Assembly (NCBI GenBank): GCA_002403105.1
Contig: DHHD01000082.1
Location: forward strand, 1-7,356
Length of the DNA stretch: 7,356 nucleotides
Source of the DNA: Anaerolineaceae bacterium UBA4781
GTDB taxonomy: Bacteria; Chloroflexota; Anaerolineae; Anaerolineales; Anaerolineaceae
Direction of reading: 5' to 3'
A model generated the notes under the pieces. It did no database searches. It was not told the DNA's origin and saw only the letters and a list, made by a program, of their open reading frames with translations. Below, piece after piece: positions 6,843 through 7,356 of this stretch. Within the stretch, counting starts at the first letter, position 1, and the number at the start of each line of letters is the position of its first letter. A program made the position numbers and the translations under genes.

Positions 6843-7356
6843 ATGAAAGTATCACAATTATTCAATCAAACGCTGCGTAAGTCATCTGATCAGAGTGATG
6901 TAGCTGGTTACCAGTTTCTTATCCAGGCAGGTTATTTGCGCCCCCTAGCCAGTGGAATTTTTGGATATTTGCCATTGGCACAACGGACTCTTGCCAATAT
7001 TTCGAAGATCATCCGTGAAGAGATGGATGCCATCGGCGGGCAGGAAGTCTCTCTGCCGGTCGTCCATCCGGCAGAGATCTGGCAGGAAACCGGGCGCTGG
7101 TATTCCATTAATGAGGAAATGGGCAAATTCAAAGACCGCAGCGGGCGGGATATGGTATTAGCCATGACACACGAAGAAGCAGTAGCTGCTGTAACGCGCG
7201 ATGTCATCCAATCTTACCGGCAACTTCCGGCATTGATCTATCAACTGCAAACGAAATGGCGCGATGATCCCAGACCACGAGCCGGTATGATCCGCGCGCG
7301 CGAATTCACCATGCTCGATAGCTACAGTCTGGATCGGGATGAAAATGGATTGGAGC
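6843..7356 (+). CDS. proS: Prolyl-tRNA synthetase, N-terminal part (runs off window)
   Basis: The reading frame is open from the ATG to the window edge, giving 171 codons plus one base, so roughly 30% of a bacterial-type enzyme (E. coli ProRS is about 570 residues). The class II synthetase charges tRNA-Pro with proline in the cytoplasm. Seen here: the N-terminal block SQLFNQTLR (4-12), LIQAGYLRPLASGIFGYLPL (26-45), the motif 1 region ending IGGQEVSLPV (64-73), WQETGRW (80-86), the proline-site loop THEE (109-112) and motif 2 TKWRDDPRPRAG (137-148) with Arg140, then REFTMLDSYSLD (153-164). Position 142 is Asp where the E. coli enzyme has Glu. Numbering matches the E. coli enzyme, which supports this start. 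An in-frame TAA at 6828-6830 limits any extension to a GTG at 6831. No clear Shine-Dalgarno sequence is seen. The 32-base gap after the bactofilin gene has no terminator, so read-through transcription is likely. Confidence 0.96.
   Translation, partial: MKVSQLFNQTLRKSSDQSDVAGYQFLIQAGYLRPLASGIFGYLPLAQRTLANISKIIREEMDAIGGQEVSLPVVHPAEIWQETGRWYSINEEMGKFKDRSGRDMVLAMTHEEAVAAVTRDVIQSYRQLPALIYQLQTKWRDDPRPRAGMIRAREFTMLDSYSLDRDENGLE

Noticed and set aside
7257..7292. Glu-to-Asp change at position 142 in motif 2 of the prolyl-tRNA synthetase (TKWRDD instead of TKFRDE)
   Set aside because: The change is conservative, the surrounding motif is intact, and from memory the WRDD form occurs in other bacterial ProRS enzymes, so it is more likely a lineage variant than a defect.

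Overview
The window carries seven closely packed genes, all on the + strand and covering nearly every base. It is best read as a piece of a bacterial chromosome, most likely from Chloroflexota (Anaerolineae-like). That placement is an inference. It rests on the look of the large multi-pass membrane proteins (for example a loop of the type YQYHYGSQLLGA), the bactofilin, and the TKWRDDPRPRAG form of motif 2 in the prolyl-tRNA synthetase. None of these is proof without a database search. No RNA gene, CRISPR array, insertion sequence, prophage gene or convincing rho-independent terminator is visible.

Layout. (1) Positions 7-4994 hold three membrane-protein genes: a 663-residue polytopic protein with a soluble C-terminal tail, a 324-residue YbhN/AglD2-type protein (the transmembrane family of lysylphosphatidylglycerol synthases), and a 672-residue polytopic protein, also with a soluble C-terminal tail. 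The first two overlap by four bases (ATGA) and the third follows after six bases, so they are almost certainly cotranscribed and translationally coupled. Both large proteins have the general build of GT-C glycosyltransferases: many helices, an acidic first large extracytoplasmic loop and a C-terminal soluble domain. Neither matches a named family that I can identify by eye. (2) Positions 5016-5633 encode a 3-methyladenine DNA glycosylase of the AAG/MPG family with all key catalytic residues present. (3) Positions 5654-6361 encode a PglD/NeuD-type sugar O-/N-acyltransferase, and 6373-6810 a bactofilin, 11 bases apart. (4) Position 6843 to the window edge is the N-terminal part of a bacterial-type prolyl-tRNA synthetase (proS).

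Working picture. The membrane trio looks like a lipid-linked glycan or glycolipid assembly module: two candidate transferases flanking a candidate lipid/glycan transport or transfer protein. The acyltransferase could modify a sugar in the same pathway, and the bactofilin could scaffold envelope synthesis at a fixed cell site. The glycosylase and proS are housekeeping genes that probably only share the transcription unit. The most unusual local signal is a short inverted repeat at 5637-5656 whose right arm includes the ATG of the acyltransferase gene, at a start with no Shine-Dalgarno sequence and followed at once by a run of eight A.
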